The translations under genes and the position numbers were made by a program. This document shows positions 1 to 15,700 of a stretch of DNA of 64,000 nucleotides, piece by piece. Where the stretch lies: assembly GCA_947561395.2 (NCBI GenBank), contig OX387191.1:35481439-35545438 (forward strand), in the 5' to 3' direction. Position 1 is the stretch's first letter. Each line of letters starts with the position of its first letter. Source of the stretch: Buxus sempervirens (lineage: Eukaryota > Streptophyta > Magnoliopsida > Buxales > Buxaceae). Below the pieces are notes generated by a model. The model had not been told where the DNA came from. It searched no databases and worked only from the letters and a program-made list of their open reading frames with translations.

Positions 1-644
1 AATTCCTTTTTCAACTCTAAATCCAATGTTGGTAGTTTAAGCCTGGATTTCCCATTTTATAAATCAAGCATAGGTTTGCCTTGTGCTTCAATTAGTAGCC
101 CAAAAACATTTTATGCCATTTGAATTTGCTTTCAAAAGTTGTTATGTAAAAATAAATAAATAACAAAAAATTAATAAAAAATAAAAAAAAAGATACTTTT
201 TGCATTTATTAATAAGCAATGATTTGTTGCTTCTTATAGAAAGCCAAAAGAAAAAAGGCTGCCATTAAAAGTACTTTTTTTATTTTCAAAAGTTTTAGAA
301 AAAAAAAACATTTTTTTTATATCAAAAGAGTGTCTTAGAAATTATCTTGCAGCATGCTTTCTGTGATTAGGATGCCACATAGAGAAGCTGTCCAGAGATC
401 CAACTTAGCATCATCTCTCTTTCATCTTGCAGGCAGTATTTTTCCTCTCTGTTAAAGGTTTTTCAAAGGTTCTAACAACTTTTTTCCACAAAATATCACA
501 TCAACTGGAATCAGAATAGGAGATGCTTTGTTCATGAGTATAATTGTCTCAAAGACTCAAACCCAGATCTTAGCTTTACAAGACGCCAGCTACATTTTCG
601 CCATTATCAACCAAGGCTGAGAAATTCAACTCTTTCCAAGTTTG
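1..644 (-). other. 3' UTR and downstream flank of GABA-T
   Basis: No open reading frame or element is recognised. Minus-strand AATAAA-type hexamers (TTTATT on the plus strand at about 205-210 and 279-284) could end the transcript 360-440 nt after the stop. This is inferred from motif and position only. Confidence 0.3.
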
Positions 645-722
645 TTACTGATTCCGCTTAGATTTGAGTTCCATCACCCTCGCTTCTGTTGCTTTCAATG
701 CCTCTCCATAAATGCTTATTAT
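645..722 (-). CDS. POP2: GABA-T exon 19 (C-terminus and stop)
   Basis: It encodes [20 protein letters not shown] then SKRNQ and a TAA stop, matching the lysine-rich C-terminus of plant GABA-T. Confidence 0.92.
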   Translation of the reverse strand: MISIYGEALKATEARVMELKSKRNQ

Positions 723-3700
723 CTGAAACTTATAATGCCAGCTTTTGTCAGTAACTGGAATAAAAAGCCAGTGTAATCATCTGTATAATAAACAAGATAG
801 TAGAATGATCTCAAAGAGAATCGAGTTGGTCGCCAATGATCTAGAATGTTTATTGAGAAGCCATCCTTGTTTCTTTTGGACATTAGAACTACTTTGCACA
901 ACTTTTACAGTTTAAACAATTTAGTCCCCATCTACCGCAGTGCCCATTAACAAGCTTAGCTCCAGTTTTATTATAGAAGACCCATTAGACCAGAGATACT
1001 TCCTTTTATTCTCATCATCCAGAAAAAGAAATTTAATGAAAACCATTAAAATTTTTTCTTACCTCATCAACTTCATCTGGGGAGATTATAAGTGGAGGGG
1101 ACATAAATATGGAATCTCCTGCAATACGCACCAGCAATCCACGCTTCTCACATTGTACTCCAAAATATGCCCCTATCCCTGTGAAGCCACCCAGAAAATA
1201 CTATTATAACCACCCAATTCAAAGAAAAAATAAAAGAGAGATTAACATGTATGCCAAGATTATTTTTGTTGACTAAAGCAGAAAAAACAAGCAGCCATTT
1301 TTACAGGAAAGACTACAGATAATAAGGACTATCTACTGTAACTACATAAGTGTTTTCCCATATCCAAAGTGAGGATGAATGGATAATAGGAAAGGTGCAA
1401 CATACCTAGGTGGCAGATCATTCTACACTTGCGTCGCTTAGTACACATAAAGACAGAAAAAAGTATCTTAATCAAGAAGGTGAGTAAACTGAAAAAGCAG
1501 AGGAGGTGTGGCAAAACTGACTTGTGGAGACCTAGTTGCTCCCAAACTTGTGCACAGAATAAATTTCCACATGCATCCTGGTCATAGCCAGGAAGACCCA
1601 ATTATATGTCCATTTACACATGGTTTGACAGATTGTTCCCAACTTTAGATAGTTAAGATCGATCTTTATGTATCATATCATCTCCTAATTATATGTTCAA
1701 CTCTTTCAAAGTGCCCAAGAGTGTAGCCCCTTTGCAGCAAATCATGAAGCTTCACGGTTGTATTTCATAGTTACATGCTTTACTTTTGATATATCTTTTC
1801 TTTGTTTGAGCATAGATCTTTTGTTTTTCCATGGATTATTGAACCAACATACTTGGCAGTTTCAGTCGTGTGAGTTCCAGCAACCAGGCTCCTGATGGTG
1901 GACATGACCACAGTAAATTTCTACTTTCTAGGTTTGATTTTATTACTCCTTAAGCACTCTAGTAAATCACAATCATGATAAATACTGGATTCTAAGGCAT
2001 GATCTCAGACTTGGTTGTTTATTTTTTCAAGTATTTGTTGAATTTTATATCTTCAATAAGTCTCTGAGTCAACTATGGTAGTACAATCTTATACATAGAG
2101 TCATCCTAGTGTTCCATCCTCGTTTTCATTTTGTAAATTTCATCTCTTTTACTTATGACTACTAATGACATGTTTGGAATCATGTAATGAGTATACAAGA
2201 TGAAATTCATGCAGTTTAAACTTTTTATATGTAATTATTAACAAAATGACACGACTAATCATAGCGTCATGCATTGAAGGACAATTTTTACAATATATGA
2301 ATAACATGGGAGGGAGTATCACAACTCATGTTCATGCATACCATTGTAAAATAGTGTAGCAAAGTGGAGTAAAATATCAATCACCATGGAGAATAGCTGC
2401 ACTCAACTTTAGAAGAAAGACAACAACAACAACAAATATATCATCAACAGCAACAAATAAAATTTGGCCTAAAACCATACATTTCATCTATCAACAATAT
2501 ATTATCACAAATGCTAAGTTCTTAAATATCCCTAGAAAAATATCAAATGAAATCTAGGGATATCGAAATTTGAATCTCAGTAGCTGGTTCCTTCCCCACA
2601 GGTGGTATCCAGAAGAACTACCTATATTTTGGACTGAATGGAATAAATGTCTCTGTTGTAGGCATCAAGGGATGTTTTGATATTTTTGGATTATCTACTA
2701 ATCTACTAAACATATAGAAGAAAAATAATAGTACAAGAATTGAAATTAATAATCATGAGTTGCAACTAAGACTATGGCCTATGTTACATGGACATTTTAC
2801 ACAACCCAAAGTACCCATGTCTGACACGACATGACATGGGTATGGGTATGGGATATGTGTCGGATCCTTTGCATGTTCTCTTGGACATGACAACCCAAGA
2901 TCAATTAGAAAATAATTAATTTGCAAGTAATGAATCAAAAAAGATAATAGTTTTTGCAAAGAGAGAGTGCATATTCTCAAACTCAAAAATTGCAAGCAGT
3001 GACTTAAAAAGAAAAATATAGTAAAAAAAAAGGAAAAACATAAATATGAAAGCTAGGCTTCTAATTGGCATTATTGACATTTACTTGGAGACTTTTCAGC
3101 CGAATCTCAGTTTCCTTATCCAAATTTTGGACACTTCTCAACCGAGTCCCCGTATCCTAAGTTTTGACGGTCAAATGAATCCAACTCCTAGACACATACC
3201 CACACCCAACACTCATACCCGAGTCCACGTAACATAGACTATGGCTGGGTTTGGATACCAGAAAAAGGCATCTTGGGATTCAAGTATTTCAAACAAGATG
3301 CTTCCTCACGTTTCCCGACATCCTAAGCTTGATGCGCTTCAGCGTGTTTTTGTCATGCCTTTTCGTAAGATTTCAGAACCACCAACTTTCCCAATATTAA
3401 ATGCATGTGGGATGCAGGAAATGTCACTTTTCTTGCAATCTCCTGCATTTTCCAAGCATCAAAAGGTATCCAATATGATATATCATATTCTCAACATTTC
3501 TTTTGGTGTTCCTGGACCCTTCATCCCAATTATCTTCATGTTTTTACATCTTACTCCAGAAATTGTATGCTTTAATGGAAGTTTCCACTTTGAATTCCCA
3601 AGATGCAAAGGGCCTTGCATAGGGTTAAGTTCCATGTTACCAACAAAAAGGAAAAACCGTGCAAACTGGTGAGAGCCATTACTAAATAAAGAACCTATGG

Positions 3701-6700
3701 CATTAACTCTAACATCCCATCAAATGAAATATATTTCCCTTATTCTATCATAAGTATAGGGAAATTTTTCTGGGTAATTAAAATCCCAAAAAAAAAAAAG
3801 AGTTAACAGAGTTCAGGCTTATTAGATCCACTGCAAGCAAAATGTAAACAGAAAAACAAACGCACAAAGAGCACATAAGCAAGCTTAAATGATTACATAC
3901 TCAAATTTAATAGATCATTTTTAAATACAGTATAAGCTCAGCAAAAGAAAAACACAAAGATAGAAAAGAAACCAACAGTTTTTTACCAAAAATTCCGAGA
4001 AAGGCTTATAGTATTATATTACAATTTAGCCTCATAGTTATAAATTCTTCAAGACTAGGTGCCAAAATATTACGAAGGGCAATTGGAATGGGTTAAGAAA
4101 AAAAGGACCAACCAAGAAATACAGAAATATATTTTACTTCAGAAGGAAAAATCTGAATATAACTTCCACCTTTATTACTAATGAACATGAAATGATGAGC
4201 TTTTCCCCTAATTAAGAAATGGAGAATGCCAACACCTACACACACACACACACCCTAACAATAGTTATAAGTAGAATACAATGTTCTTCTCAAGGTAATG
4301 TAGCTTTAAATGTTCAACTGCCATAACAAATTTTTTCATAAATGAAAAAGGAGGTATTACTTCCACTATCAAGGATTAAGAGTCATTTGATGGACTGGTT
4401 TTAAGCATGTAAAGGTCTCCATGCAAGTGGTAGAGAAAAAATGGTACTTCAAATTAAATACCAGGCATAATTTTTTCCCTATGTCTCACAGGTATCTTCC
4501 TTTATGGACCATAATCCTCTAGCTAATATAAGCCTTCTAAGATATAAATCAAACCAACCAATCAAAATTCTATCTTGTTTGGATGCTGGCTTTTGAGAAA
4601 AGGAAACATGATACAATGGGATGTCTTTATATACTTATTCTAGTATGTGAAACTAGCATATCTTTATTTATTAAACTGTTTAAATTTTAAGGAATTATTA
4701 TAAGCCTTCCCCATTTTCCTATTTTTTACCTTTTTTTTTTTTTTGAACTTCTTGAAATAGAATTTACTGGTGATATCATGCTTTGGGAGGTTGAAACAAC
4801 AAATCACTTGACCAGTGAGCTGTCTCTTTCTCGTTTGAAGAGTGTTCAAGATCTAAACTTTAAAATAGACACGAAACTTACCCCATTCAGGAGGGAACAA
4901 ATCATTTGGTGATTTATTGTCAGTAAACTCAGTACCAAGAACCAACCCAGTTCCTCGTATCTGCAAAATAAAGGTGGTGTGATGAAGTAAATATCTTAAT
5001 TGTCGCCAAGAGATGAATTCAAAAATTTAGAGGTTGAATTACCTCCCCAATAATAGGACTGCTAGAAAACGCTTTAATGCCATTTTGAAACCTAGGGGAA
5101 ATGCTCTGGACTTGTTCAACAATATTCCTTTCTCTGAGAACCAATAAAACTATCTGTTATGACCACTTAACTTATATCATGTGCTTAAGTAGAAAATAAA
5201 ATCATGGATTAGCATACTTGTAGATCTTAAGGGCCTCCAATGCAACCGCACAAGATACAGGATGTCCAGAATAAGTAAAACCATGAGAAAAGGATCCTGA
5301 TAATTACAAGAATAGGACAACAGATCAACACAAAAAGGGAGAGAAAAAAAACTAGTTTATACAATCTCAAGCTGCAAAATTGGATTAAAAAACATACCAA
5401 GTTTGTTGCTTTGTGAGTGTATGACTTCTGAAACTTCAGGGCTTACAAGGACTGCACCAATTGGCAGGTATGCAGACGAAAGAGCCTAGGAACAAGATGT
5501 GATAATAAAGAGAGATAAGAAAATTGAAGTAACAGAAATTAGAAATAATCCTCTTCCTGTTAAAAGTGAGAAATGCGTACTTAGATAGTCAATCCTACCT
5601 TTGCAAAGGAGACTAGGTCTGGTTTTATGTTGTATTTATCACACCCAAACATTGTTCCAAGCCTTCCAAAGGCACAGATAACCTAAATCAAATAGAAGAA
5701 AATAACATGAATAAGGAAAGAAACTACATCTGATCCTACTTTGGCAAAGAGAATATAGATTTTGGTGTGTAATATGATGGATGCCACAAAACTTTGGAAG
5801 AGCTACTATGATACGTCTGATCATAAGTTGCAATAACAGAAATAGAGATTTTGTCCCATAATATGATGGATGTCCTGAAACTTTGGGAGCTACTATGATA
5901 CCTCATCAGCAATGAAGAGAATGTCATATTTCCTCACTACAGCTTGAATCTGCCAGTATGAAAATGAAATAATCAATGAGAGGCAAATTTGGCGAGGAAT
6001 AAATGGGACTACAGGAAAAAAAATTAAAAAAGAGTCTTTTTTAGAGATTGAACATTCGCAGCCATGATTACAGAATAGCAGGTATGTGTTAGTCCATTGA
6101 AACTTGGTGCTTCACTTTTGTGACATCTGGAGCCAAAGTAGATGATAACCAAATGTAAAATATGTATCATTATCTCAATCATCCAAAAGTGAAATAACCA
6201 TCAACCAAACTGAAATTCAAGAATCGAGAAGTCCTAAGAGTATGTTTTCATGACATTGTGTCTATATGGGCATTTGACTTTCTCTTTACTCACATGTATA
6301 GGACTACTAACATATATACAAATTGCAACATGCAGCGATGAATATCACCACTCACATCTGCAAAATTCTAGTAAAGAAGAATGTGTAAATTTGTGTCAGT
6401 ATATCTATGCTACCAATAAAAGCACAAACTATCTTAAGCTTTTTTTACTTTTATATTCCACCATTTTTAGGATTCAAATTCAAAAATCCTTACCCCATTA
6501 GAGCCTCAAGTTAAGTAAATCATTCCAAAATTTCTTTAGCTTATTTAGAGTAATAAGTCAACAGAACAAATCATAAAAATCAAAATAAAATCTATACTAC
6601 TAATAAAATCAAAAACTACATAAAATGTTTTTATATTTTTTCAGACCCAAAATGCCCTTTTCAATGTTCTAATTCCAAACATCCTTACTTTGCTAGAGCA

Positions 6701-9700
6701 TCTAGTTAAATAAACTATTCAGAAAATTCTGTATCTTATTTAGTGTCATAAGTCAACAGGGCAAATCATTTATAAAAAAAATACAGAGAGAGAGAATAAT
6801 ATAGTTCTTTTTTTTTTTTTTTTACCTTTCTGTAAGGGGAGACAAAAGTAAGAAACCTTTAAAATTCGTAACTCTCAATTGCACCAATAATAGAATACTG
6901 ATATATGCCTATCTTGAAACATTATTTATATAAAAAAGAGTCCGAACTGATAGTCCTACATCGAAAGACCTTAAATTAATAGGAAAAAATACATTTCAAA
7001 ACCATAATTAAAACTCCATATGGATTTTCCACTATCTTAACGATGTAAGACTATTTTTCATGTTCTAAAAATAAATCTGAAGCAAATGCTCAAAATTCTA
7101 AGACAATAACTATGGATAAACTAAAATTTAGGTATTAATAAACTAATCAAAGTAAAGAAATATCATTTATATACAATAATAATTAATGTGTTAAAACAAA
7201 CCTTTACATTTTATTGCGAGAATACAGTTGCTCAAAAAGCTAAGAAAGAGTTATATCCTATAAAAGTCCATCTCCACATGCAAGGGAGTTATGAAATGAT
7301 AATATCTCCGCCCGCCCGCACGCATGCACATACACACACAAAAGTAAGTTATGCATGTATGAATATCTGGGTTTTCAATGAAAATTATCATAATGCTTCC
7401 AATTTCCTAGAAAGGTGATAACAATATAACACAAACTACAGTTCAACCCTTAATGTACTGAAAATTAACCTTCTCAAAGTAAGTTGCAGGGGGAGGGATA
7501 ACACCACCAGCACCCATGAGAGGTTCAGCTATGAATGCAGCAATCTGAAAAGAAAACAGCATTAGATAAGAAAAAAACATAATGTTTTTTTTTCTTAGAA
7601 TAACTCACAGAAAAAGATCCGGAAATATTAGAGAAACTACCGTCTCTGGCCCTTCTTTGAGGATCAGGTTCTCCAAATTGTTGGCTAGTCTTGTTGAGAA
7701 TTCCTCCTCCGTCTCACCTGGTAGATACGTTAGTATGTCTATCACAGTGACAAGTCATATAATACATGGAATACCACTACCAGGAAATGAATGGGCAAGA
7801 GTAAAACCTGGTAGATGAAAGCGCCAATAATGAGGACAATCAGTGTGTAATACAAATGGAACTGGCAGATCAAATTTTTGATGCATTGCTGGAAGGCTGG
7901 CAACAATTGTCTTGTTAGTGAATGCACAAGTTCCATTGGCAATTTTTGAGTAGAACTGAGTATAGAATGATCAATATGCTAATAAAATGATAACCAATCA
8001 ACTTCAGTTAAATCTGACAGACCCACTCTATGGATATGGCTAAACATGAAGCAAAGTTCAATATCACTAGATATATTGCCACTTGGAGAAGCAGATATAT
8101 CACCTCATATATTGAGCGAAATATGCAAGATTAAATTAATGGATTTATATCGCCTCTAGGGGGATAGATCGCCAGATATATCTAGGGACACATCGATATT
8201 TAAAACCATGACAAGAAGTTAATATAAAGTACAGTTCTATATTAGAAAGGTTGCCTTATATATATCCTACCCAGAAAGACTTGCTGCTACTAAGGTTGAA
8301 CCATGGTACCTGCAAGAGTGCAAAGACATTATAGTTTCATTAATATATAACACTTTATAAGAAAACATCAAAAGCACTGACTGTTAATCAAGAACATACG
8401 ATTTGGAGCGAGCTATAAATTTCTTCTTGTTCGGCCTTCCAAGTGCGTTGTTATAGTACCAAACAAGCTTCACCTAAAGCAAATAGAACATGGCATAAAA
8501 TAAAAGAAGATGCTATCAATTTATTTTTAAAGTTGAATCATAAGCCTCAAAGCATGATATTGACTTCATAAGCACACAAACTTTTCAGCCATCATTCGAT
8601 GATGTTTCACCACTTTTTATTCATCTGGCATGCTGGATGATTATTATGCAAATAGAAACCACTGAAAATTGTACTAGAAATCCAGATATTGTTGCATTAA
8701 GACTTAACAAGAGCTGGACTCTATGTTGTTTTAAACTATATTCTGACATGGACACCAACAAAATTCAAGTTCTCCTCCATTTACTCATCGTTTAACTACT
8801 ATTCTTAAGTAAGGAACTTGGTTATAGAAGTAAAATAGTGGTGTTGTGAAAACTATTAGAGCCAGTGAAAAACAAGGCAAAAATAGAATGAGAAAAAGAA
8901 AACAGAACACATAAGAACTACAGATTTACATTGTTCCATCACTATGTTACTAAGTTAACAGGATGAAGACAATCAGTGCAATATTTTGCCACTATAAAGA
9001 TAACAATTTATAAACTATACTTAAACCAACATTCAATTTTTAAATAGGATATCAAAATCCATCTTTAAAAATGGTCTCAAAATCCATACCTCTAACCTAC
9101 TCACTGGAATAGTACATCATGTTCGTATTCCAGCTTGAAAGAACTCCAGTAGGACAGAAGCAATTTTTTACATAGGGGGGAAAAAAAGCATATGTTTATC
9201 CTTTTAGATACCTAGGGAGGCATCCATCAACAAACCATTACAATTGCCGAGGTGTCACGCACAAACTTTTCGCTTGCAGCAAAACGACCGCGTAGCGCTA
9301 TGGCTCTCACTTAGCCATAGCCAGCCTTATACCATCCAAGTACTTTTCCAACTCATAACATCTTCTACTCAACAGGATATGAGTCGCTTCTGATCCCTGC
9401 TCCCCAAGCCTATCTTGACTAGCCCACAAGTTGCTTCACAGCACCTAACTAGCACTTGCCCTACTTGTAGTGTTCCCTTGTCGTCATGGCCTATCCAGCA
9501 CTCTTGAAGTGCTACCAAGATCCTTGAACAAGCCAAGCATCCAATGCATCCTCACACAAGGCCATGCACATAGAGTGTCACGGTACCATCTTGAATAGCA
9601 CTAGAACTCCATCAGCTCCTACCATCACACGCCAAGGCTATCTAGCCGCCAACATACCTCCTACAATCTTGGCACCACCCACAACACCAAGAGAAGCAAC

Positions 9701-12700
9701 CCACATCTCATAGCACCAACAATCTAAGTTACAACACGGCCCCAAAGTACTCGTGTCAACACGATACAACATGGGTATGGTATGGGATATGTGTCAGATC
9801 CTTCGCATGTTCACTTGGACATGGCAACCCAAGATTGATCAGACAATAATTATCAAATAACCAACTTGCAAATAATGAAACAAAAAGGATAATAGTTTTT
9901 GCAAAGAGAGATGTATTTTCTCAAACTCAAAAATTACAAGCAATGACTCAAAAATAAAAATATAGGGAAAGAAAAAAGGAAAAAGAGAAATATGAAAGCT
10001 AGGCTTCTAACTGGCATTATTGACATTTACTTGGAGCCTTTTCAACCGAATCCGAGTATCCTTATCCAAATTTTGGACACTTCTTAACCGAGTCCCTGTA
10101 TCCAAAGTTTTGAGGATCAAGTGAATCTGACACATACTTACATCCGACACTTGTATCCGAGTCCATGTAACATAGCCAAAACGGCACTCCAGGCTTCGAA
10201 TTTGCAATGCGACATTGTCTTTCGTGCTATGCGACATCTATGACACATATCTGAACCCAGGACATGTTGCCACGGAAGCCCATGCCAAGCACACAGTACC
10301 TAGCATTAGCCATCAATCAGCCATGCCTTGCCCACGCATGAAAGCACACACAAGGGCCAGCGAGCATGCCAACTTCCGCCCCCACTTAGTAGCGCACTAC
10401 TGTCGAGTAGCCAACCCAAATAGTGTCCCAAGATGTACCATCGTGTCCTAGGAGACCTTAGACATCACCTTCAGGATGCCAAGACCCGCCCCCAATCCCC
10501 ATGGGGAGTGCTTGTTTGATGACCATTGTGGCACTAGGAAGTGCCAAGCGTAGCCACTCCTCTGTAAGGAGGATATTACACCTTTGCCATTCTACCGGGA
10601 ATCCAACTCTTCACTGCATAAAATACACCCTTTGAGCATTTTTACCGCATAACCACCACACTACCATCTAAGCACCCCTATGCCATATAAAAGTCCCCCA
10701 GAGTTGATCCCCAAAAGCTCTCTTCTTGTTGGTCATGCCTGACCAAAGTCGGCCTTACCGAGCCAAGCTATGTGCCAACCATGGCACTGTCATGGGTCAA
10801 GCACCATGCAAGTTGCTTGCGCAAGACAAAGGGGCAATGATTTCTGATAGGTTTGAAGACACAAATGTAATAACAGGAAATCAAGGGAAATCTCCTTAAT
10901 ATCATCATTTCAAGTGAAAACTAAGTTTGAGCACCATAGACTAAAGCAAGTTAGAGTGTCATATGATGCAAGTCAATTTGGAACATCTAACCAAGAACAA
11001 TTACAAAGGTGTCTTTGATATGTGTCCATGTAGATTTGTGCATAGATAGGTGTTTCTGAGCATAGGTTGCACCATTTTGCCTTCAGATCCTCCACCTCAC
11101 CAATATTCAGACTAGGGTTGTAATGGGAATTTGGAGAGATATATGTTTTAACCCTAATCTTTTCAAAAACGAATGGAAAACTCTTCTCTCTCCCATGGGT
11201 GTAGGCATACTGCCGTACCGCATAAATCTGTGTGCAATTTATGTTTGATTCTTCTTTTACGTTCATAAATTAGTATAATCACAATATCAATTTCAACACA
11301 AACAAGAAAAGTTGAGAGATAAGAGAGAAGAAAAAGAAAAGGAGAATAGAATAAGAGAATGGCTGATAAGTGATTGAAGTCAAATCGGCTTATTTATAAT
11401 ATTTCTCTTCAATCATAATATGGAAAAGACCAAAACGCACTTATAGGACTCGAGCACTACATGTGAGTACATAACACTTTTACCCACAAAAAAGAAAAGG
11501 AAAAAAGAAAAGAAAGAGTACACAAGACCACATAGGCTTGATGACATATATTACATAAGCCGAGCTTGCTTTAAATAACATCCATTCTTGATCTACCCAC
11601 AGGGCTAGTAAACAAATTAGCTAATTTACTCTTAGAACTTACAAACAGTGCACAAATATCACCACTTTGAAATTTTTTCCAGAAAAAGATTGTGTGAATC
11701 AACTTTAATATACTTCTTCCTCTCAAGAAAATCAGGATTAGTGGCACAATAAACAGCTATTTTATTGTCACAAAAGAGATTCATGGGCAAGAAAATCTTA
11801 AAACAATTCTCAAAAAGTAGAGATATTTAAATTAACTCAATAGATGGATCGACCATAAATACTACAATTCTCCATTCTATCCAACCACCACACTCTATTT
11901 TTACTTTTCCAATTCATTAGATTACCACCAAAGAAAGTTCAATGCCCTACAGTTGATCCCCAATTAGAAGGAGACCTCACCTAGTCAACAATTTTTTGGT
12001 GGATGATTAACTATATATCTATTACTACTATAAAGCAAAGAGGGAGTTTTCTGGCTTACATTTTGTTCCGTTGCCCTCCAAGTAATCCCTATTTTGTTAC
12101 CCACGTCCTTTTTTTTTATTTGACACCCAATGTCACCATCATAACCGATGAAATCATATGCGATTTAGGGGCTGCCTAAAATGTTCTCCACTTTTTATCA
12201 AATTAACTCCCACATCCATTTGTTAATGATAGGTGTATCAATAACTAGCTGCCTAACATTTTAATACCCAAAATGCCCTCAATTCTACTTCAAATTTACT
12301 GTGCGCATAGCGCGTGCATTCCCCTAGTTATAGATAAAATGAAGAAGGAAGAATTTACAAAACTCCCCATAAGGAATGGGTAATATGAAAACAATATTCA
12401 GATTACCAAAATTTTCCCAGAAAAGACAACAGCTTGGAGCTTCCTTAAGGTACCTCATAGCACAAATTACAAAACCTCCCAATATGGATATCAAGTCAAT
12501 TACATAAACTGGCTTGCAGCACTAATAGCAAAATAAATGCCACGTCTAGTGACTGCTCAATTGTTGATTTTGCTGACTAGTACACTATAGATCCTTAAGG
12601 AGATCTCTCTGTGTTGCATATTAACAGAAGTATTCAAGGTTCGCCGTGCCGATTTCAATGCTCTTTCACTAGGGGCCTATTGTGCCGTTTCATTGGAATT

Positions 12701-15700
12701 TTGCCAACAGAGCACTTGTGTCATTGTGTTTTTGTGCTGCCATAATCAAGAATTCCTAAAAATTTAAAAATAAACAAAAATCGATGAAATAAAGCATTTA
12801 TAAAAAAAATCTGAAAATATATTTCTATTATATATGTGTATATATATACCTATTATCTCTCTTATTCAACTCATAGAATAAAACATAGTAGAAAATATAC
12901 TTCTACAAGACAATTTTTCAAACATTATATAGAACTATCTAGTAAGTACTTGATGAGACCAAGTAACATTCTACAACAATTTTACCATGTGATATAGGAA
13001 TAAATTCCCAAGTACCATTGGATTTAAGAGCAGATATCTCATCTTCTATAGCTTTCTACCAATCCAAGTGTGATAAAGTGTCTAGAAAATAGGAATGGAT
13101 AAAACTAACAGGGATATTAAAGAGCAAATCAAGGATGCAGAGAAACCTGTACTATACGTAAAACTAGATAAGATCAGCAGTAAGAATGCTTACCCTTGCA
13201 TAAAGTGACAAAGATTCAAATCATATAGAAGAGAAGCTTCAGACAAAGATAACTTGAAATGAAAGAGATGAAACAACAGAAATAACACTAGATATGCAAG
13301 CATCAAAGAAGACAGTGAAGCTGAATTGAAAATAAAGCCAACATTTGGACCAAAGAAAATACATCTATTAAACAGAGAACTGTGTCTCATTTGAAGTAGT
13401 TGCAATAGAAATATTAGTAGGAGTTGGTATTGTAAAAAGAATAAAATCAGAAGACTGTAGCTAAGAACCATCATTAGAGAAATAGGCAGAAGACTCAAAA
13501 TGTTCCATCATCAGAAACAAAATGCCGATGGATCTAACTCATTAATGTTTGGACTTATCTAATGAACAACACGAATACAAATAAAAATGTAATCTACTAA
13601 AAATTAAGCAGCATGAATTGTCATGATCCTCCTCCAAGAACAGAATAAGGTAGCCAAATGATTAAGAAACAAGAAGTTAGAATAACATCACGCCAAGAAG
13701 TCTTCAGTACATCACTCCAAGAAGCCCTTGGTACATTCATATAAATCAGTAAGGCATGGACAACTTTAAGCAGATGTGGGTATTTCCTCTCGGATACTCC
13801 AATGAAAAATGCCATGTCAAATCATATATATTTGAATGCGTGAAAATTTGTATTCTTTGGCATTATCTGATCTCAATACATAAGCAGGTGATGAAATTAA
13901 ATTTTATTTTCAACACAAAAGGCTTAAAAAAGAGCAAATGACCCTGAATTTTCTTTCATTAAATAAATTAAAGCCATTATGAAGTAATAATCCAGAAACA
14001 TAACAAAATATTGGAATCTGAAATCAGAATTACAATCACTAGGACCTGATGCCTGGGAACGGACTAACATAAATGGTTGAGCCACATGGTTACCAATTCT
14101 TAATGGGAAAAAATATTGGTGATGCTCACAAGTCACACTCCAAAGAAAATAAATGACTCAGTGATAAACAAGCATCATTATATTCTTCAAGGATGGATGA
14201 CCAAACCAACTATGCTATTTAATTAGGGACAAAGAGCTTTTTATTAGTTTCTCCATTCAAATAGCAGAGACCACCCAATTCATGACTACTACCAATCTTC
14301 TTATTCATGTTAAGATCCTGAAAAACACAAAAGGATGGAAAAAGGTAACAGAAATAGACATCAATATCAATGGAAATTTATAACATAAACTACAAGGTGA
14401 GATCAAAATTAGATTGAATAACTCTTACAACCTCCGGGAGTAACACATTAAAGAAATTCAAAACATAGAAGTGTTTGAAAAGATACCCTGTAGTCCTGAT
14501 GTGCATGGATGCTCCTGAATCAATTACCTAAGTTCGATAAGGGCAAATAGTGGAAGTATTATCTAAATGGACTAAACTAGCTGTGAATTGAAGTCTTCCG
14601 AGTATTCTAGGTAAGAACAAGTTTAGAATATTCCTCCATTGGAGCAATCATACTACCAAAGGTTCAACTGCATCCGGATGCCTAGATGGAAATGTATGTA
14701 TGCCATAAAACAATATCAGAAGCAAAAGCATGGTCAGCAATTTTTAGTAGTTTCCATGCAAATCCGACATCCCAATCATAATCAACAATGTGACCTTTAT
14801 TGCCACAAACCAAAATAACCAACTCTCTTCCCATCAGGATCCACCATCCACTCCCCCTGGCTCACAATCTTCGCCTTCACTAAAATGACCTCTCAGACAA
14901 ACCTTTCTCAATGGAAGCATCATTGTGGCCTCCACCACCATCACCTCCTTGCATGCTAAGGGCCGATTGATCACTCAAACCACAAATATGAGAATCTAAA
15001 CAGAAGTTCTTCAAACACTAAAGGCACCTTTGATAGAGACAAAAGACCAACTCTGCCAAAAATCTGAGTTTGAACAGATCTATACTTTGAATTGAGCAAA
15101 TTTACCTATGACGCTTCTTAATCCTCATGTCTTCAAATTGAAAAATTACACCCTTCTCTTCTAGCTTCAACGAAAAATACTCACTTTTACATATCATAGA
15201 TGCAGGTCATGTTATTAGACCTGGAGAATAGCAATGTGGTGTTTCCTTTGATCTGTTTCGATGTATCACATAACACGAATGAGACACTAGTCATGAGATC
15301 CATGCCATTCTACAACAATGTCATGATTTGTGCATCTTCTTGAACCCATTCATAATTTTCTTGTTGATTTGAGTTTCTCCTCACTAATATACTGCCTTTT
15401 TCCTTTTCTATGAATGTCGATTTGACCCAAGTAACAAAGTTACTTCCATTCAGTTTAATAGAAATAACCTTTAAAGGAATACAATCAAAAGATATAAAAA
15501 AAATGAGTTTAGGAATCATTAATTTATTATCTATTATAGATCTTCAATCTTCTAAAAAAAACTTTCTGGAAAGGCAAAAAACAACAATTCTAAAGAAAAT
15601 TATTCATGAACTCAACAACACTTTTTGGACATACTGTCATGGGCACTATTCAGACAAATTATTGTTAAGAATATTGTTCATACAATTACAAAGTACCAAG

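Noticed and set aside
3245-3472. Second MITE bounded by TTGGATACC and GGTATCCAA
   Set aside because: Only 9 bp of inverted repeat match and no target duplication is clear. Possible but not supported enough.
3241-3672. 143-residue open frame on the plus strand
   Set aside because: It begins inside a MITE target duplication, lies in an intron on the opposite strand, and matches no known protein by eye.
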